From Halomonas ventosae (GTDB lineage: Bacteria; Pseudomonadota; Gammaproteobacteria; Pseudomonadales; Halomonadaceae): a DNA stretch of 64,000 nucleotides. The position numbers and the translations under genes were made by a program. The stretch covers positions 24,383 through 88,382 of the forward strand of contig NZ_SNWH01000013.1 in the NCBI RefSeq assembly GCF_004361885.1, in the 5' to 3' direction. Shown here piece after piece: positions 1 to 13,119 of the stretch. Positions within the stretch are counted from its first letter, which is position 1; each line of letters opens with the position of its first letter. The notes below the pieces were generated by a model that worked only from the letters and a program-made list of their open reading frames with translations, ran no database searches and was not told the origin of the DNA.

Positions 1-465
1 GCTTAACTGCGTTGGATCGGCCTGTAGCCCTTGCCACGCGTGGCTATGGGTAGGTAATGGGCAGGTAATGGCGGGGTGTTCACAGTCACGGTAGTAAGCC
101 AGGTAGGCAGCGGTGGATAACCCGTGAGCGAACGGGACTGTGGATAAGCATGCTCTTCGTCCACAGCCTCCTGACACGTCACGCCCAGGGAGCCAGCTCG
201 ATCTCCGCACAGTTGTCAACACCATAAGCTATTGAAAAAATGATGATTATATAACTTATCCACGGATAATGCCCACACCAGTAGTTACAACCACAACAGA
301 AGTTCTCTTTTATATTCTGTTTTAATGTATAGCAGGAGCGCGATGATGTCTTCATCACGGAACGGGTGTGGAAAACCCTGACGATTACCCACAGGAGGTT
401 TATACTGGCCCGCTGATTTGCTCTTCCCTGACGCAACATCGGCGCCATGCGCCAAGAGGTGACCC
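1..465. other. Candidate replication origin (oriC-like region) upstream of mnmG
   Basis: No gene is visible here. The stretch holds a perfect DnaA box on the minus strand (TGTGGATAA, 139-147) and near-perfect boxes at 112-120 (GGTGGATAA), 256-264 (TTATCCACG), 367-375 (TGTGGAAAA, fits TTWTNCACA) and 385-393 (TTACCCACA). Two AT-rich stretches (about 229-262 and 296-336) could serve as unwinding elements. The next genes are mnmG, rsmG, parA and parB, which sit beside oriC in many gammaproteobacteria. The call rests on the box cluster and this context. The region could instead be a DnaA-regulated mnmG promoter, with the main origin beside dnaA outside the window. Confidence 0.5.
378..406 (+). promoter_or_regulatory. 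Likely mnmG promoter overlapping a DnaA box
   Basis: CTGACG (378-383), 17 bp spacer, TATACT (401-406). A TTACCCACA DnaA-like box (385-393) lies inside the spacer, so DnaA binding could compete with RNA polymerase. The promoter is predicted by eye only. Confidence 0.45.
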
Positions 466-2370
466 TTGCAATATCCCGACCGCTTTGACGCCATCGTCAT
501 CGGCGGCGGCCATGCCGGAACCGAAGCTGCCCTGGCCTCGGCCCGCATGGGCTGCCGGACCCTGTTGTTGACCCACAACATCGAGACGCTCGGCCAGATG
601 TCTTGCAATCCCGCCATCGGCGGGATCGGCAAGAGTCATCTGGTCAAGGAGATCGATGCCCTGGGCGGCGCCATGGGCCTGGCAACCGACCTGGCCGGCA
701 TCCAGTTTCGCGTGCTCAACGCCCGCAAGGGACCGGCAGTACGCGCCACCCGGGCCCAGGCAGACCGGGTCCGTTACAAGGCGGCAATTCGTCACATGCT
801 GGAGACCCAGACCAACCTGACGCTCTTCCAGCAAGCGGCCGGTGACCTGATCGTCGAGGGGGATACCGTGCGCGGCGTGGTCACCGAGACCGGTATCCGT
901 CTACTCGCCGAGACCGTGGTGCTATGCACTGGAACCTTCCTCGGTGGGGTGATCCATATCGGCCTTGACTCTAGCCGTGGCGGACGCGCCGGTGATCCGC
1001 CCTCCAACGCCCTGGCCGAGCGTCTGCGGGCACTGCCGTTTCACGTCGACCGGCTCAAGACTGGAACTCCTCCGCGCCTGGACGCCAAGAGCGTGGATTT
1101 CTCGGTGCTCGAGGACCAGCCTGGCGACGATCCGACGCCAGTAATGTCCTACCTCGGCAATCGCGAGATGCACCCTCGCCAGGTAAACTGCCATATCGCG
1201 CATACCAACCCGCGAAGTCACGAGATCATCCTTGCCAACCTCGACCGTTCACCGATGTACTCCGGGGTGATCGAGGGGGTCGGGCCACGCTATTGTCCGT
1301 CCATCGAGGACAAGGTGCATCGCTTCGCCGACAAGGCCAGCCACCAGGTGTTTATCGAGCCGGAAGGGCTCGACACTCACGAGCTCTATCCCAATGGGAT
1401 CTCCACCTCGTTGCCCTTCGACGTGCAGCTGCAGGTTGTGCGCTCCATCGCCGGGCTGGAGAACGCCCATATCACCCGCCCGGGTTACGCCATCGAGTAT
1501 GACTTCTTCGATCCCCGCGATCTCAAGCACTCGCTGGAGACGAAATTTATCCACAACCTCTATTTCGCCGGCCAGATCAACGGCACCACCGGCTACGAGG
1601 AAGCAGGTGCCCAGGGGCTGCTAGCGGGGCTCAATGCGGCATTGCGGGCGCGAGGACGGCAGGCCTGGTCACCGCGCCGCGATGAGGCCTACCTCGGTGT
1701 GCTGGTCGATGACCTGATCACCCTTGGGACCAGGGAGCCTTATCGGATGTTCACCTCGCGCGCTGAATACCGCCTGCTGCTGCGCGAGGACAACGCCGAC
1801 ATGCGCCTCACCGAAATCGGTCGCGAACTGGGCCTGGTGGACGATGCCCGCTGGTCAGCCTTTGCGGCCAAGCGCGAGGCGGTGGAGCGCGAGAGCGCGC
1901 GGCTGAAGGCCCACTGGGTGCAGCCGGGCTCCCCCGCGGCCGCCCGGGTCGAGGCCAAGACCGGCACGCCGCTGACCCGTGAATACAGCCTCATGGAGTT
2001 ACTGCGGCGCCCTGAGCTTGCCTATGGAGACCTCGCCGACCTGCCCGGCATCGAAGGGCAACCGGTCGAGGACGAGGCGGTCGCCGACCAGGTGCAGATC
2101 CAGGCCAAGTACCAGGGCTACATCGATCGCCAGCAGCACGAGATCGACAAGCTCAAGCGCCACGAGGCCATGCTGCTGCCGGCTGACCTCGACTACCAGC
2201 GGGTCGAGGGGCTCTCCCACGAGATCCGTCAGAAGCTCGGGAAGGCGCGTCCCGAGACCCTGGCCCAGGCCGGGCGCATCTCCGGGGTGACCCCGGCGGC
2301 GGTCTCTATCCTGTTGATCCACCTCAAGAAGCGGCGGATGCTCGACGAGAGACGGGTGGCTCAGGCATGA
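466..2370 (+). CDS. mnmG: tRNA uridine-5-carboxymethylaminomethyl(34) synthesis enzyme MnmG (GidA)
   Basis: With MnmE it installs the carboxymethylaminomethyl group on U34 of certain tRNAs, using FAD and methylene-tetrahydrofolate. The 634-aa product has the family's usual length. The N-terminal Rossmann FAD-binding motif [11 protein letters not shown] lies near residues 12-22, and the GTPPR and [12 protein letters not shown] stretches typical of the family follow. The start is an unusual TTG at 466, chosen because AAGAGGTGA (454-462) is well placed before it and the FAD motif begins about 10 residues in. The stop overlaps the rsmG start as ATGA, indicating translational coupling. Confidence 0.96.
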   Translation: MQYPDRFDAIVIGGGHAGTEAALASARMGCRTLLLTHNIETLGQMSCNPAIGGIGKSHLVKEIDALGGAMGLATDLAGIQFRVLNARKGPAVRATRAQADRVRYKAAIRHMLETQTNLTLFQQAAGDLIVEGDTVRGVVTETGIRLLAETVVLCTGTFLGGVIHIGLDSSRGGRAGDPPSNALAERLRALPFHVDRLKTGTPPRLDAKSVDFSVLEDQPGDDPTPVMSYLGNREMHPRQVNCHIAHTNPRSHEIILANLDRSPMYSGVIEGVGPRYCPSIEDKVHRFADKASHQVFIEPEGLDTHELYPNGISTSLPFDVQLQVVRSIAGLENAHITRPGYAIEYDFFDPRDLKHSLETKFIHNLYFAGQINGTTGYEEAGAQGLLAGLNAALRARGRQAWSPRRDEAYLGVLVDDLITLGTREPYRMFTSRAEYRLLLREDNADMRLTEIGRELGLVDDARWSAFAAKREAVERESARLKAHWVQPGSPAAARVEAKTGTPLTREYSLMELLRRPELAYGDLADLPGIEGQPVEDEAVADQVQIQAKYQGYIDRQQHEIDKLKRHEAMLLPADLDYQRVEGLSHEIRQKLGKARPETLAQAGRISGVTPAAVSILLIHLKKRRMLDERRVAQA

Positions 2371-3023
2371 CGCAAGGCGATCAGCTCGCCGACGCTCGGC
2401 TTGATAGCGGACTGGCGGCGCTGGGTATCGCCGTGGATGACCTCCAGCGCCGCCGATTACTGGCGCTGGTGGAACTGTTGCACAAGTGGAACCGCGCCTA
2501 TAACCTCACCGCGGTACGCACGCCGGCGGAGATGGTGAGCCGCCACCTCCTCGACAGTGCCGCCGTGATGCGTTATGTCCACGGCCCCGAACTGCTTGAC
2601 GTGGGTTCGGGATCCGGCTTGCCAGGATTGGTACTGGCGATTCTCGAGCCGACGCTGTCGGTGACGCTGCTCGACAGCAATGGCAAGAAGGTTCGGTTCC
2701 AGCGCCAGGCCGTGATGGAGCTTGGGCTTGGCAATGTCACGCCGGTTCAGGTAAGAGTCGAAGCCTTCGCGCCGCTCTCTGGCGGCTATTCCCAGGTGAT
2801 CTCGCGGGCCTTCTCTAGCCTGGGCGATTTCGTTGCATTGACCGCGCGCTTGATGAAGCCCCATGGCGAGTGGTTAGCCATGAAGGGCCCAGCCGTGGAT
2901 GATGAGCTTCACGGTTTGCCCGAGGGAGTCGAGGTGACGGCACGACACGAGCTTGCAGTGCCCTACGTGGACGGCAGTCGTCAGCTCGTCATCCTTCGCC
3001 ACCAGGATGTGAGCCAGGCCTGA
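2367..3023 (+). CDS. rsmG: 16S rRNA (guanine-527-N7)-methyltransferase RsmG (GidB)
   Basis: RsmG methylates N7 of G527 in 16S rRNA using S-adenosylmethionine. The 218-aa protein is family-sized. It shows the class I methyltransferase SAM-binding loop [12 protein letters not shown] near residue 75 and the conserved HLLDS segment just before it. It overlaps mnmG by 4 nt (ATGA), so the two tRNA/rRNA modification genes are translationally coupled. parA follows after a short gap. Confidence 0.95.
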   Translation: MTQGDQLADARLDSGLAALGIAVDDLQRRRLLALVELLHKWNRAYNLTAVRTPAEMVSRHLLDSAAVMRYVHGPELLDVGSGSGLPGLVLAILEPTLSVTLLDSNGKKVRFQRQAVMELGLGNVTPVQVRVEAFAPLSGGYSQVISRAFSSLGDFVALTARLMKPHGEWLAMKGPAVDDELHGLPEGVEVTARHELAVPYVDGSRQLVILRHQDVSQA

Positions 3024-3060
3024 CTCAGTAGTGTCTGTTTTCCCAGCAAGGGAGTTGCCC

Positions 3061-3831
3061 GTGACCAAGATCATCGCCTTGACCAACCAGAAAGGGGGGG
3101 TGGGAAAGACCACCACCGCCGTCAACCTCGCGGCGAGCCTGGCGGCCCTGGATCGTCGTGTGCTGCTGGTCGACCTGGACCCACAGGGACATGCCACCAT
3201 GGGCAGTGGCGCCGACAAGCATGGTCTGGATGGCAGCGTGCTCGAGGTGGTGCTGGGCGAGAAACGCCCCTCCGAGGTGATCCTCGACTGCCCCCAGGCG
3301 GGCTATGCATTACTGCCCGGCAACGGCGACCTGACGGCCGCTGAGGTGGAACTGCTCAATCGTCACGAGGGGCGTGAGCGCTGCCTGATCAAGGCCTTGG
3401 AAGATGTCGCCGGGGAATATGACGTGGTGCTGATCGATTGTCCGCCGTCGCTCAACATGCTCACCGTCAATGCCCTGACCGCCGCCGATGGCGTATTGAT
3501 CCCGCTGCAGTGCGAGTTCTACGCTCTGGAGGGATTGTCGGCCCTGCTTGACACCGTGGAGCAGATAAAGGATAGCGTGAACCCGCAGATCGAGATCTTC
3601 GGGATATTGCGTACCATGTTCGATGCTCGTAACAGCCTGACCCGGGATATCAGCAAGCAGCTGCGCGACTACTTCGGTGATGCACTGCTCAAGACCACCA
3701 TCCCGCGCAACGTGCGGGTCGCCGAGGCGCCAAGCCACGGGTTGCCGGTGACCAAGTACGCGCGCTTCTCGCGCGGCAGCCAGGCCCACCGGGTGCTGGC
3801 CAAGGAATTGATCCGGCGCCTGTCGCTGTAG
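3061..3831 (+). CDS. parA: Chromosome partitioning ATPase ParA (Soj)
   Basis: ParA is a deviant Walker-type ATPase that, with ParB bound at parS, segregates the origin region. The 256-aa product begins TKIIALTNQKGGVGKTTT, with the deviant Walker A (KGGVGKTT) near residues 10-18. LLVDLDPQGHAT and VLIDCPPSL are the A' and Walker B-type motifs. I chose the GTG at 3061 because AAGGGAG (3048-3054) sits 6 nt upstream. An in-frame GTG at 3031 would add ten residues that lack family character. Its location next to rsmG and parB is the usual origin-proximal context. Confidence 0.95.
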   Translation: MTKIIALTNQKGGVGKTTTAVNLAASLAALDRRVLLVDLDPQGHATMGSGADKHGLDGSVLEVVLGEKRPSEVILDCPQAGYALLPGNGDLTAAEVELLNRHEGRERCLIKALEDVAGEYDVVLIDCPPSLNMLTVNALTAADGVLIPLQCEFYALEGLSALLDTVEQIKDSVNPQIEIFGILRTMFDARNSLTRDISKQLRDYFGDALLKTTIPRNVRVAEAPSHGLPVTKYARFSRGSQAHRVLAKELIRRLSL

Positions 3832-3871
3832 CTGGGTGCCGAATACCGCTGGTAGTGATGAGAGGAAATCG

Positions 3872-4786
3872 ATGACGCGTAAACGCGCCCTGGGACGCGG
3901 CCTGGATGCCCTGATCGGTGCCAATGTCCGCCGTCGTGAAAGCCTCGACCTGCCTGAGGTCGATCTCGATCCGCATGGGCAGGACGCCGTTCCGGTGGTC
4001 GCGCAAGCCGAGGAACGACTCGAACGCTTACCGCTGGACCAGCTCGCTCGTGGCAAGTTCCAGCCGCGACGCGACATCCAGCCCGAGGCCCTCGAACAAC
4101 TCGCCGATTCGATTCGCGCCCAGGGCGTGATGCAGCCCATTGTGGTGCGCCCTGTCGGCGAAGCTCGCTATGAGATCATCGCTGGTGAGCGTCGCTGGCG
4201 TGCCGCCCAGCTCGCCGAGCTCGACGTGATTCCTGCGGTGATCCGCGAGGTCAGCGACGAGGTGGCGCTGGCCCTGGCGCTGATCGAGAACATCCAGCGT
4301 GAAGACCTCAACCCCGTTGAGGAAGCGATGGCCCTCAAGCGGCTGCTCGAGGAGTTCGCCCTCACCCAGCAGCAGGTGGCCGATGCCGTGGGCCGCTCAC
4401 GGGCCCAGGTGGCCAACCTGCTAAGACTGCTGACGCTGGACCCTGAAGTACAGACCCTGCTCGAGCGTGGCGATCTGGACATGGGGCATGCCCGGGCGCT
4501 TCTGGCGCTTACCGCTGCCAAGCAGCGCCAGGCCGCTCACGAGGTAGTCAACAGGGATCTGACGGTTCGTGATACTGAGGCATTGGTGAAGCGCCTGGCC
4601 AAGGGGGAGCCCACCAAGCCACGAGCCGAGGCGCCGTCGGCGGATGTGGCGGGTCTCGAGACGCGGCTCGCCGAGGTTCTGGGCGCGCCCGTGAAGATCC
4701 AGCATGGCCGCGGCGGCAAGGGACGCGTAACCATTCGCTACGCTAGCCTGGATGAACTCGATGGCATCCTCGAGCATATCCGTTGA
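3872..4786 (+). CDS. parB: Chromosome partitioning protein ParB (Spo0J)
   Basis: ParB is a DNA-binding CTPase that loads at parS and spreads. The 304-aa protein opens with the family signature RKRALGRGLDALIG. It contains the CTP-binding GERRWRAAQ motif (arginine-rich ParB box) and a helix-turn-helix (TQQQVADAVGRSRAQVANLLRL). The ATG at 3872 has AGAGGAAA upstream; in-frame codons back to 3836 do not look like ParB. No intact parS (TGTTTCACGTGAAACA) was seen in the window. Confidence 0.95.
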   Translation: MTRKRALGRGLDALIGANVRRRESLDLPEVDLDPHGQDAVPVVAQAEERLERLPLDQLARGKFQPRRDIQPEALEQLADSIRAQGVMQPIVVRPVGEARYEIIAGERRWRAAQLAELDVIPAVIREVSDEVALALALIENIQREDLNPVEEAMALKRLLEEFALTQQQVADAVGRSRAQVANLLRLLTLDPEVQTLLERGDLDMGHARALLALTAAKQRQAAHEVVNRDLTVRDTEALVKRLAKGEPTKPRAEAPSADVAGLETRLAEVLGAPVKIQHGRGGKGRVTIRYASLDELDGILEHIR

Positions 4787-4897
4787 TGGGAGATTTCCCG
4801 CCACAGGAAAGCATTTAGTCGGCTAATTAAATCGCCGATTTTATCGACTTTTAGTCGTAGGCAAGCGAGATATCGCGAACGATGGCAACTTTCTCGG

Positions 4898-4926
4898 TTG
4901 AAGCCTGGAGGAGGCTTCCCTATAAT
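4898..4926 (+). promoter_or_regulatory. atp operon promoter with palindromic spacer
   Basis: TTGAAG (4898-4903), exactly 17 bp, TATAAT (4921-4926): a strong sigma70-type promoter 82 bp before atpI. The spacer contains a perfect 7-bp inverted repeat, GAAGCCT (4900-4906) and AGGCTTC (4912-4918) around GGAGG. A regulator bound there would block the promoter, but the repeat could also be chance. Confidence 0.75.
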
Positions 4927-5008
4927 CCCGGCGAATTGTCGCTGGCTGGCACACGGCAGTCACCGGGCATATCGAAACGCATCGACACGACAATTCTGGA
5001 GGAAGCCG

Positions 5009-6273
<1,265 letters not shown>

Positions 6274-6321
6274 GCATCCCGACAACCCGCTGGACCATCA
6301 ACCCCTAAACCACTCGACTGA

Positions 6322-6585
<264 letters not shown>

Positions 6586-6587
6586 GG

Positions 6588-6612
6588 CACGACGGTCTAA
6601 AGAACCGTCGTG
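6588..6612 (+). other. Intercistronic hairpin between atpE and atpF
   Basis: CACGACGGT (6588-6596) pairs perfectly with ACCGTCGTG (6604-6612) across a 7-nt loop. There is no T-run, so it is probably an mRNA stability or processing element rather than a terminator. It would fit the need for many more c subunits than other subunits. Confidence 0.6.
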
Positions 6613-6649
6613 ATGTTAACCCCAAACCTGTGACGCGAGAGGTGCTGGC

Positions 6650-7120
6650 GTGAACCTGAACCTAACCCTGATCGGCCAGGCTATCGCCTTTGCGTTCTTC
6701 GTCTGGTTCTGCATGAAGTTTGTCTGGCCCCCGGTCATGCAGGCTCTGCAGGAGCGCCAGAAGAAGATCGCCGATGGTCTAGATGCTGCCAGCCGGGCAT
6801 CCCGCGATCTCGAACTGGCCGAAGAACAGGCCAGTGAGACACTGCGTGAGAGCAAGCAACAGGCAGCCGAAATCCTGGAGCAGGCCCATAAACGGTCCAA
6901 CCAGATGATTGACGAGGCACGTGACCAGGCCCGCCAGGAAGGCGAGCGGATGATCAACAATGCCAAGTCCGAGATTGAGCAGGAAGTGAACCGCGCAAAG
7001 GAAGAGCTGCGTGCGCAGGTGTCGCGACTCGCCATCGTGGGGGCGGAACGCATCCTGGAATCCTCCATCGACGAGAAGCAGCACAGCAAGCTCCTCGACA
7101 AACTCGCCAAAGAGCTTTGA
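6650..7120 (+). CDS. atpF: F1Fo ATP synthase subunit b
   Basis: Subunit b is the peripheral stalk that links Fo to F1. The 156-aa protein has a single N-terminal membrane anchor ([22 protein letters not shown]) followed by a long charged coiled-coil, exactly the expected build. Translation starts at GTG 6650 with GAGAGG upstream (6636-6642). The length matches E. coli b (156 aa). Confidence 0.96.
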   Translation: MNLNLTLIGQAIAFAFFVWFCMKFVWPPVMQALQERQKKIADGLDAASRASRDLELAEEQASETLRESKQQAAEILEQAHKRSNQMIDEARDQARQEGERMINNAKSEIEQEVNRAKEELRAQVSRLAIVGAERILESSIDEKQHSKLLDKLAKEL

Positions 7121-7131
7121 GGAGGTGACCC

Positions 7132-7671
7132 ATGGCGGAAACGACAACCATCGCTCGACCCTACGCCAAGGCAGCCTTTGAGTTTGCTGTCGAGCATCAG
7201 GCACTGGATGACTGGTCCATGATGCTGGGCACCGCGGCACGTGTGGTCGCCAATGAGGACATGCATCGTCGGGTGCTGGGCAACCCGCTTGTGTCGAGTG
7301 CCCAGAAGGTTGACCTGGTCGTCGATGTCTGCGGCGATGTGCTCAACGACGACGTCCGCAACTTCCTGCGGTTGATTACCCAGAAGGGTCGCTTGGTCGC
7401 GTTGCCGGCCATCGCCGAGCAATTCGAGCTGCTCAAGGCGCAGCAGGAAAAACGCATGGACGTGAGCATCGTCTCTGCCTTCCCGCTGGATGACGCACAG
7501 CAGGACAAGCTCGCGAGTGCCCTGGCCAAGCGTCTTAACCGCGAAATCTCCATTACCACTCAGGTGGATTCCAGCCTCCTGGGAGGCGTCATCCTGCGTG
7601 CCGGCGACACCGTCATCGACGGCTCGGTACGCGGTCGACTGAACCGCCTCCATGAGGCCCTTTCCGCCTGA
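7132..7671 (+). CDS. atpH: F1Fo ATP synthase subunit delta
   Basis: Delta joins the peripheral stalk to the top of F1. The 179-aa product begins [17 protein letters not shown], the conserved N-terminal RPYA-AFE motif of AtpH/OSCP. It ends with the typical [22 protein letters not shown] segment. GAGGAGGTGA directly before the ATG is one of the strongest ribosome binding sites in the operon. Confidence 0.96.
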   Translation: MAETTTIARPYAKAAFEFAVEHQALDDWSMMLGTAARVVANEDMHRRVLGNPLVSSAQKVDLVVDVCGDVLNDDVRNFLRLITQKGRLVALPAIAEQFELLKAQQEKRMDVSIVSAFPLDDAQQDKLASALAKRLNREISITTQVDSSLLGGVILRAGDTVIDGSVRGRLNRLHEALSA

Positions 7672-7688
7672 GTCTGAGGGACATTGGC

Positions 7689-9233
7689 ATGCAGCAACTG
7701 AATCCTTCCGAGATCAGCGACATCATCAAGCAGCGTATCGAGAAGCTGGATGTCGCATCCGAAGCCCGCAATCAGGGCACCATCGTCAGCGTGTCTGACG
7801 GTATTGTGCAGATCCATGGCCTTGCCGACGCCATGTTCGGCGAGATGATCGAGTTTCCTGGCGGCATCTACGGCATGACGCTTAACCTCGAGCGCGACAA
7901 CGTCGGCGTGGTGGTGCTCGGCGACTACCTTCAACTCGAGGAGGGCATGACTGCCCAGTGTACCGGGCGCATCCTCGAGGTACCGGTGGGGCCGGAGTTG
8001 TGCGGTCGCGTGGTCGACGCCCTGGGTAACCCCATCGATGGCAAGGGCGACATCAACACCAAGATGACCGACGCGGTGGAGAAGGTTGCCCCCGGCGTCA
8101 TCACCCGCCAGTCGGTCGATCAGCCGATCCAGACCGGCTTCAAATCCATCGACGCCATGGTACCGATCGGTCGCGGCCAGCGCGAGCTGATCATCGGTGA
8201 CCGCCAGATCGGCAAGTCGGCCATCGCCATCGACGCCATCATCAACCAGAAGGGTAAGGACGTCACTTGCGTCTATGTCGCGATCGGCCAGAAGCAGTCG
8301 ACCATCGCCAACGTGGTACGCAAGCTCGAGGAGCATGGTGCCATGGAACACACCATCGTGGTTGCCGCCGGCGCTGCTGACCCGGCCCCGATGCAGTTCC
8401 TCGCCGCCTACTCTGGCTGCACTATGGGCGAGTACTTCCGTGACCGCGGCGAAGATGCACTGATCGTCTACGACGACCTGTCCAAGCAGGCGGTGGCCTA
8501 CCGTCAGGTCTCGCTGCTGCTGCGTCGTCCGCCGGGTCGCGAGGCCTACCCCGGTGACGTCTTCTACCTTCATTCACGTCTGCTCGAACGTGCCGCTCGT
8601 GTCAACACCGACTACGTCGAGAAGTTCACCGACGGCAAGGTGAAGGGCAAGACTGGCTCGCTGACGGCCCTGCCGATCATCGAGACCCAGGGGGGCGATG
8701 TTTCAGCCTTCGTGCCGACCAACGTGATCTCGATCACCGACGGCCAGATCTTCCTCGAAACCGACCTGTTCAACTCGGGCATCCGTCCGGCCATCAACGC
8801 CGGTCTGTCGGTATCGCGTGTCGGTGGCTCGGCCCAGACCAAGATCATCAAGAAGCTGGGCGGCAGCGTGCGTCTGGCCCTGGCCCAGTACCGTGAACTG
8901 GCAGCCTTCGCCCAGTTTGCCTCCGACTTGGATGAGGCGACCCGCAAGCAGCTCGAGCACGGTCAGCGCGTCACCGAACTGATGAAGCAGAACCAGTACT
9001 CGCCGATGTCCGTGGCCGAGATGGCCGTCTCGCTGTATGCCGCCAATGAGGGCTACCTTGAGGACGTCGAGGTCAGCAAGGTGCTGAGCTTTGAACGTGC
9101 CCTGCAGGACTTCATGAAGTCCGAGCATGGCGAACTGCTCGACCAGATCAACGAGACCGGCGACTACAACGACGAGATCAAGAACGGCTTGAAGGATGGT
9201 CTCGACAAGTTCAAGGCCACTCAGAGCTGGTAA
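7689..9233 (+). CDS. atpA: F1Fo ATP synthase subunit alpha
   Basis: Alpha is the regulatory nucleotide-binding subunit of F1. The 514-aa protein contains the Walker [14 protein letters not shown] near residue 170 and the family signature [13 protein letters not shown]. Its N-terminal segment [15 protein letters not shown] binds the delta subunit. The length matches E. coli AtpA (513 aa). GAGGGA precedes the ATG, and the gene lies between atpH and atpG. Confidence 0.97.
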   Translation: MQQLNPSEISDIIKQRIEKLDVASEARNQGTIVSVSDGIVQIHGLADAMFGEMIEFPGGIYGMTLNLERDNVGVVVLGDYLQLEEGMTAQCTGRILEVPVGPELCGRVVDALGNPIDGKGDINTKMTDAVEKVAPGVITRQSVDQPIQTGFKSIDAMVPIGRGQRELIIGDRQIGKSAIAIDAIINQKGKDVTCVYVAIGQKQSTIANVVRKLEEHGAMEHTIVVAAGAADPAPMQFLAAYSGCTMGEYFRDRGEDALIVYDDLSKQAVAYRQVSLLLRRPPGREAYPGDVFYLHSRLLERAARVNTDYVEKFTDGKVKGKTGSLTALPIIETQGGDVSAFVPTNVISITDGQIFLETDLFNSGIRPAINAGLSVSRVGGSAQTKIIKKLGGSVRLALAQYRELAAFAQFASDLDEATRKQLEHGQRVTELMKQNQYSPMSVAEMAVSLYAANEGYLEDVEVSKVLSFERALQDFMKSEHGELLDQINETGDYNDEIKNGLKDGLDKFKATQSW

Positions 9234-9303
9234 CACGGCTGGCCCGCTCGCCGTGAGCGGGCCATGGAGCTTTCTGAGGGCCACGAACGAAAGGTAGATC
9301 GCT

Positions 9304-11630
<2,327 letters not shown>

Positions 11631-11654
11631 TCCCTCCACCTGGGAGACGTCATC

Positions 11655-12083
11655 ATGACGAAAAGCTTCAAATGCGAGATCGTCAGCGCCGAGGCGTCGA
11701 TCTATTCCGGCACCGCCGAGGAGCTCGTGGCGGTCGGGGGCTTGGGGGATCTCGGTATCCTGGCCGGGCACGCCCCGCTGTTGACCGAGCTCAAGCCGGG
11801 CCCGGTTCGGATCGTTCATGGCCAGGGCGAGGAGGATCACTTCTACGTCACGGGGGGCTTTCTCGAGGTGCAGCCGGATGTGGTCACCGTGCTGGCGGAT
11901 ACCGCCGTGCGGGCCGATGACCTCGACGAGGCAGCGGCGGAGGAGGCTCGCCAGCAGGCGCTCAAGGCGATGAGTGACAAGTCTGCGGAGATGGATTATT
12001 CGCGGGCCTCGGCCGAGCTGGCCGAAGCCATGGCGCAATTGCGCACCATCCAGCAGCTGCGCAGGAAGGCCGGCAAGGGCTGA
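11655..12083 (+). CDS. atpC: F1Fo ATP synthase subunit epsilon
   Basis: Epsilon couples gamma to the c-ring and inhibits ATP hydrolysis. The 142-aa product has an N-terminal beta-sandwich (FKCEIVSAEASIYSG, GDLGILAGHAPLLTELKPGPVRI) and a C-terminal two-helix region. It is the last gene of the operon and is followed by a GC-rich terminator. Confidence 0.96.
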   Translation: MTKSFKCEIVSAEASIYSGTAEELVAVGGLGDLGILAGHAPLLTELKPGPVRIVHGQGEEDHFYVTGGFLEVQPDVVTVLADTAVRADDLDEAAAEEARQQALKAMSDKSAEMDYSRASAELAEAMAQLRTIQQLRRKAGKG

Positions 12084-12105
12084 AACCGCCCGATGCCGTT
12101 GACCG

Positions 12106-12140
12106 CGCCCCCCGTACTCATCCTGCGGGGGGCGTTGTCG
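12106..12140 (+). terminator. Terminator of the atp operon
   Basis: CGCCCCCC (12106-12113) pairs with GGGGGGCG (12127-12134) across a 13-nt loop and is followed by TTGTCGTCTC. The T-run is weak, but the stem is very stable and lies 23 nt after the atpC stop. Confidence 0.65.
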
Positions 12141-12309
12141 TCTCGGGCCAGTATCACGTCGACTCCAGCAGCTTAGCCAGATCCCTCGATGACACCCTGA
12201 CGCTGTGCCAGCTGATGGATTTGATTCGGCGGGCGGACAGCGGCACTGCGAATGTGTATGCTCGGCAACCGCTGCGCTAGCCCACCCGACGCCTCTTACG
12301 GATCTTGAC

Positions 12310-13119
12310 ATGGATTGGCTACAGATCTTCGTTCTCGCGATCGTTCAGGGATTGACCGAGTTCCTGCCGATCTCCAGCTCGGCCCACCTAATCCTGGTGC
12401 CGATATTCAGTGACTGGAACGACCAAGGCCTGGCCTTCGACGTGGCCCTGCACATCGGCAGCCTGAGCGCGGTGGTGATCTACTTCCGCCATGAACTGGT
12501 CGGCATGACCACCAGCTGGTGTTGTAGTGTGGCGAGGCGAGGGACCGACGAGGATGCGCGTTTGGCCTGGTGGGTGATCCTGGCCACCATCCCGGTAGGG
12601 CTCGCCGGGCTGGCCTTCAAAGACAGTATCGAGGGCATCATGCGCTCACCGCTGGTCATCGCCGCGGGGTTGATCGTCTTTGGCCTGCTGCTTGCCTATG
12701 CCGACTGGCGTCATCGCGGGACACGTGACGAGTACCACCTGTACTGGCAGGATGCCCTGTGGGTCGGCCTGGCCCAGACTCTGGCGCTGATCCCGGGCAC
12801 CTCGCGTTCCGGCATCACCATGACCGCAGGGTTGCTGCTGGGGCTGAGCCGCGAGGCTTCGGCGCGCTTCTCCTTCCTGCTGTCGATCCCGGTGATCGTG
12901 CTGGCCGGTGGCCTGGAGATCATCGGCCTCGCCAGCGCCCCCGGCCCGGTGGATTGGAGGACGCTGATTCTGGGGGCGTTGCTCTCTGGCATTAGCGCCT
13001 TCCTGTGTATCCATTTCTTCCTGCTCTTCATCAGGCGCATCGGCATGCAACCCTTCGTGGTCTACCGCCTGATGCTGGGTGTGGCCCTGATCTGGCTATT
13101 CGGAGGTTCCCCGTCATGA
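12310..13119 (+). CDS. uppP: Undecaprenyl-diphosphate phosphatase UppP (BacA)
   Basis: UppP recycles the undecaprenyl-phosphate lipid carrier for cell-wall synthesis and can confer bacitracin resistance. The 269-aa membrane protein begins MDWLQIFVLAIVQGLTEFLPISSSAHL, with the conserved QG(L/I)TEFLP-SSSAH catalytic motif. The second motif, PGTSRSG, lies in the middle. ATG 12310 is chosen since this motif starts at once; upstream in-frame codons are not family-like. The stop overlaps apbE by 4 nt. Confidence 0.95.
   Translation: MDWLQIFVLAIVQGLTEFLPISSSAHLILVPIFSDWNDQGLAFDVALHIGSLSAVVIYFRHELVGMTTSWCCSVARRGTDEDARLAWWVILATIPVGLAGLAFKDSIEGIMRSPLVIAAGLIVFGLLLAYADWRHRGTRDEYHLYWQDALWVGLAQTLALIPGTSRSGITMTAGLLLGLSREASARFSFLLSIPVIVLAGGLEIIGLASAPGPVDWRTLILGALLSGISAFLCIHFFLLFIRRIGMQPFVVYRLMLGVALIWLFGGSPS

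Noticed and set aside
1031..1050. GTTTCACGT (1038-1046) inside mnmG, resembling half a parS site
   Set aside because: Only the left half fits; the right half does not mirror it (CGAC instead of GAAAC).
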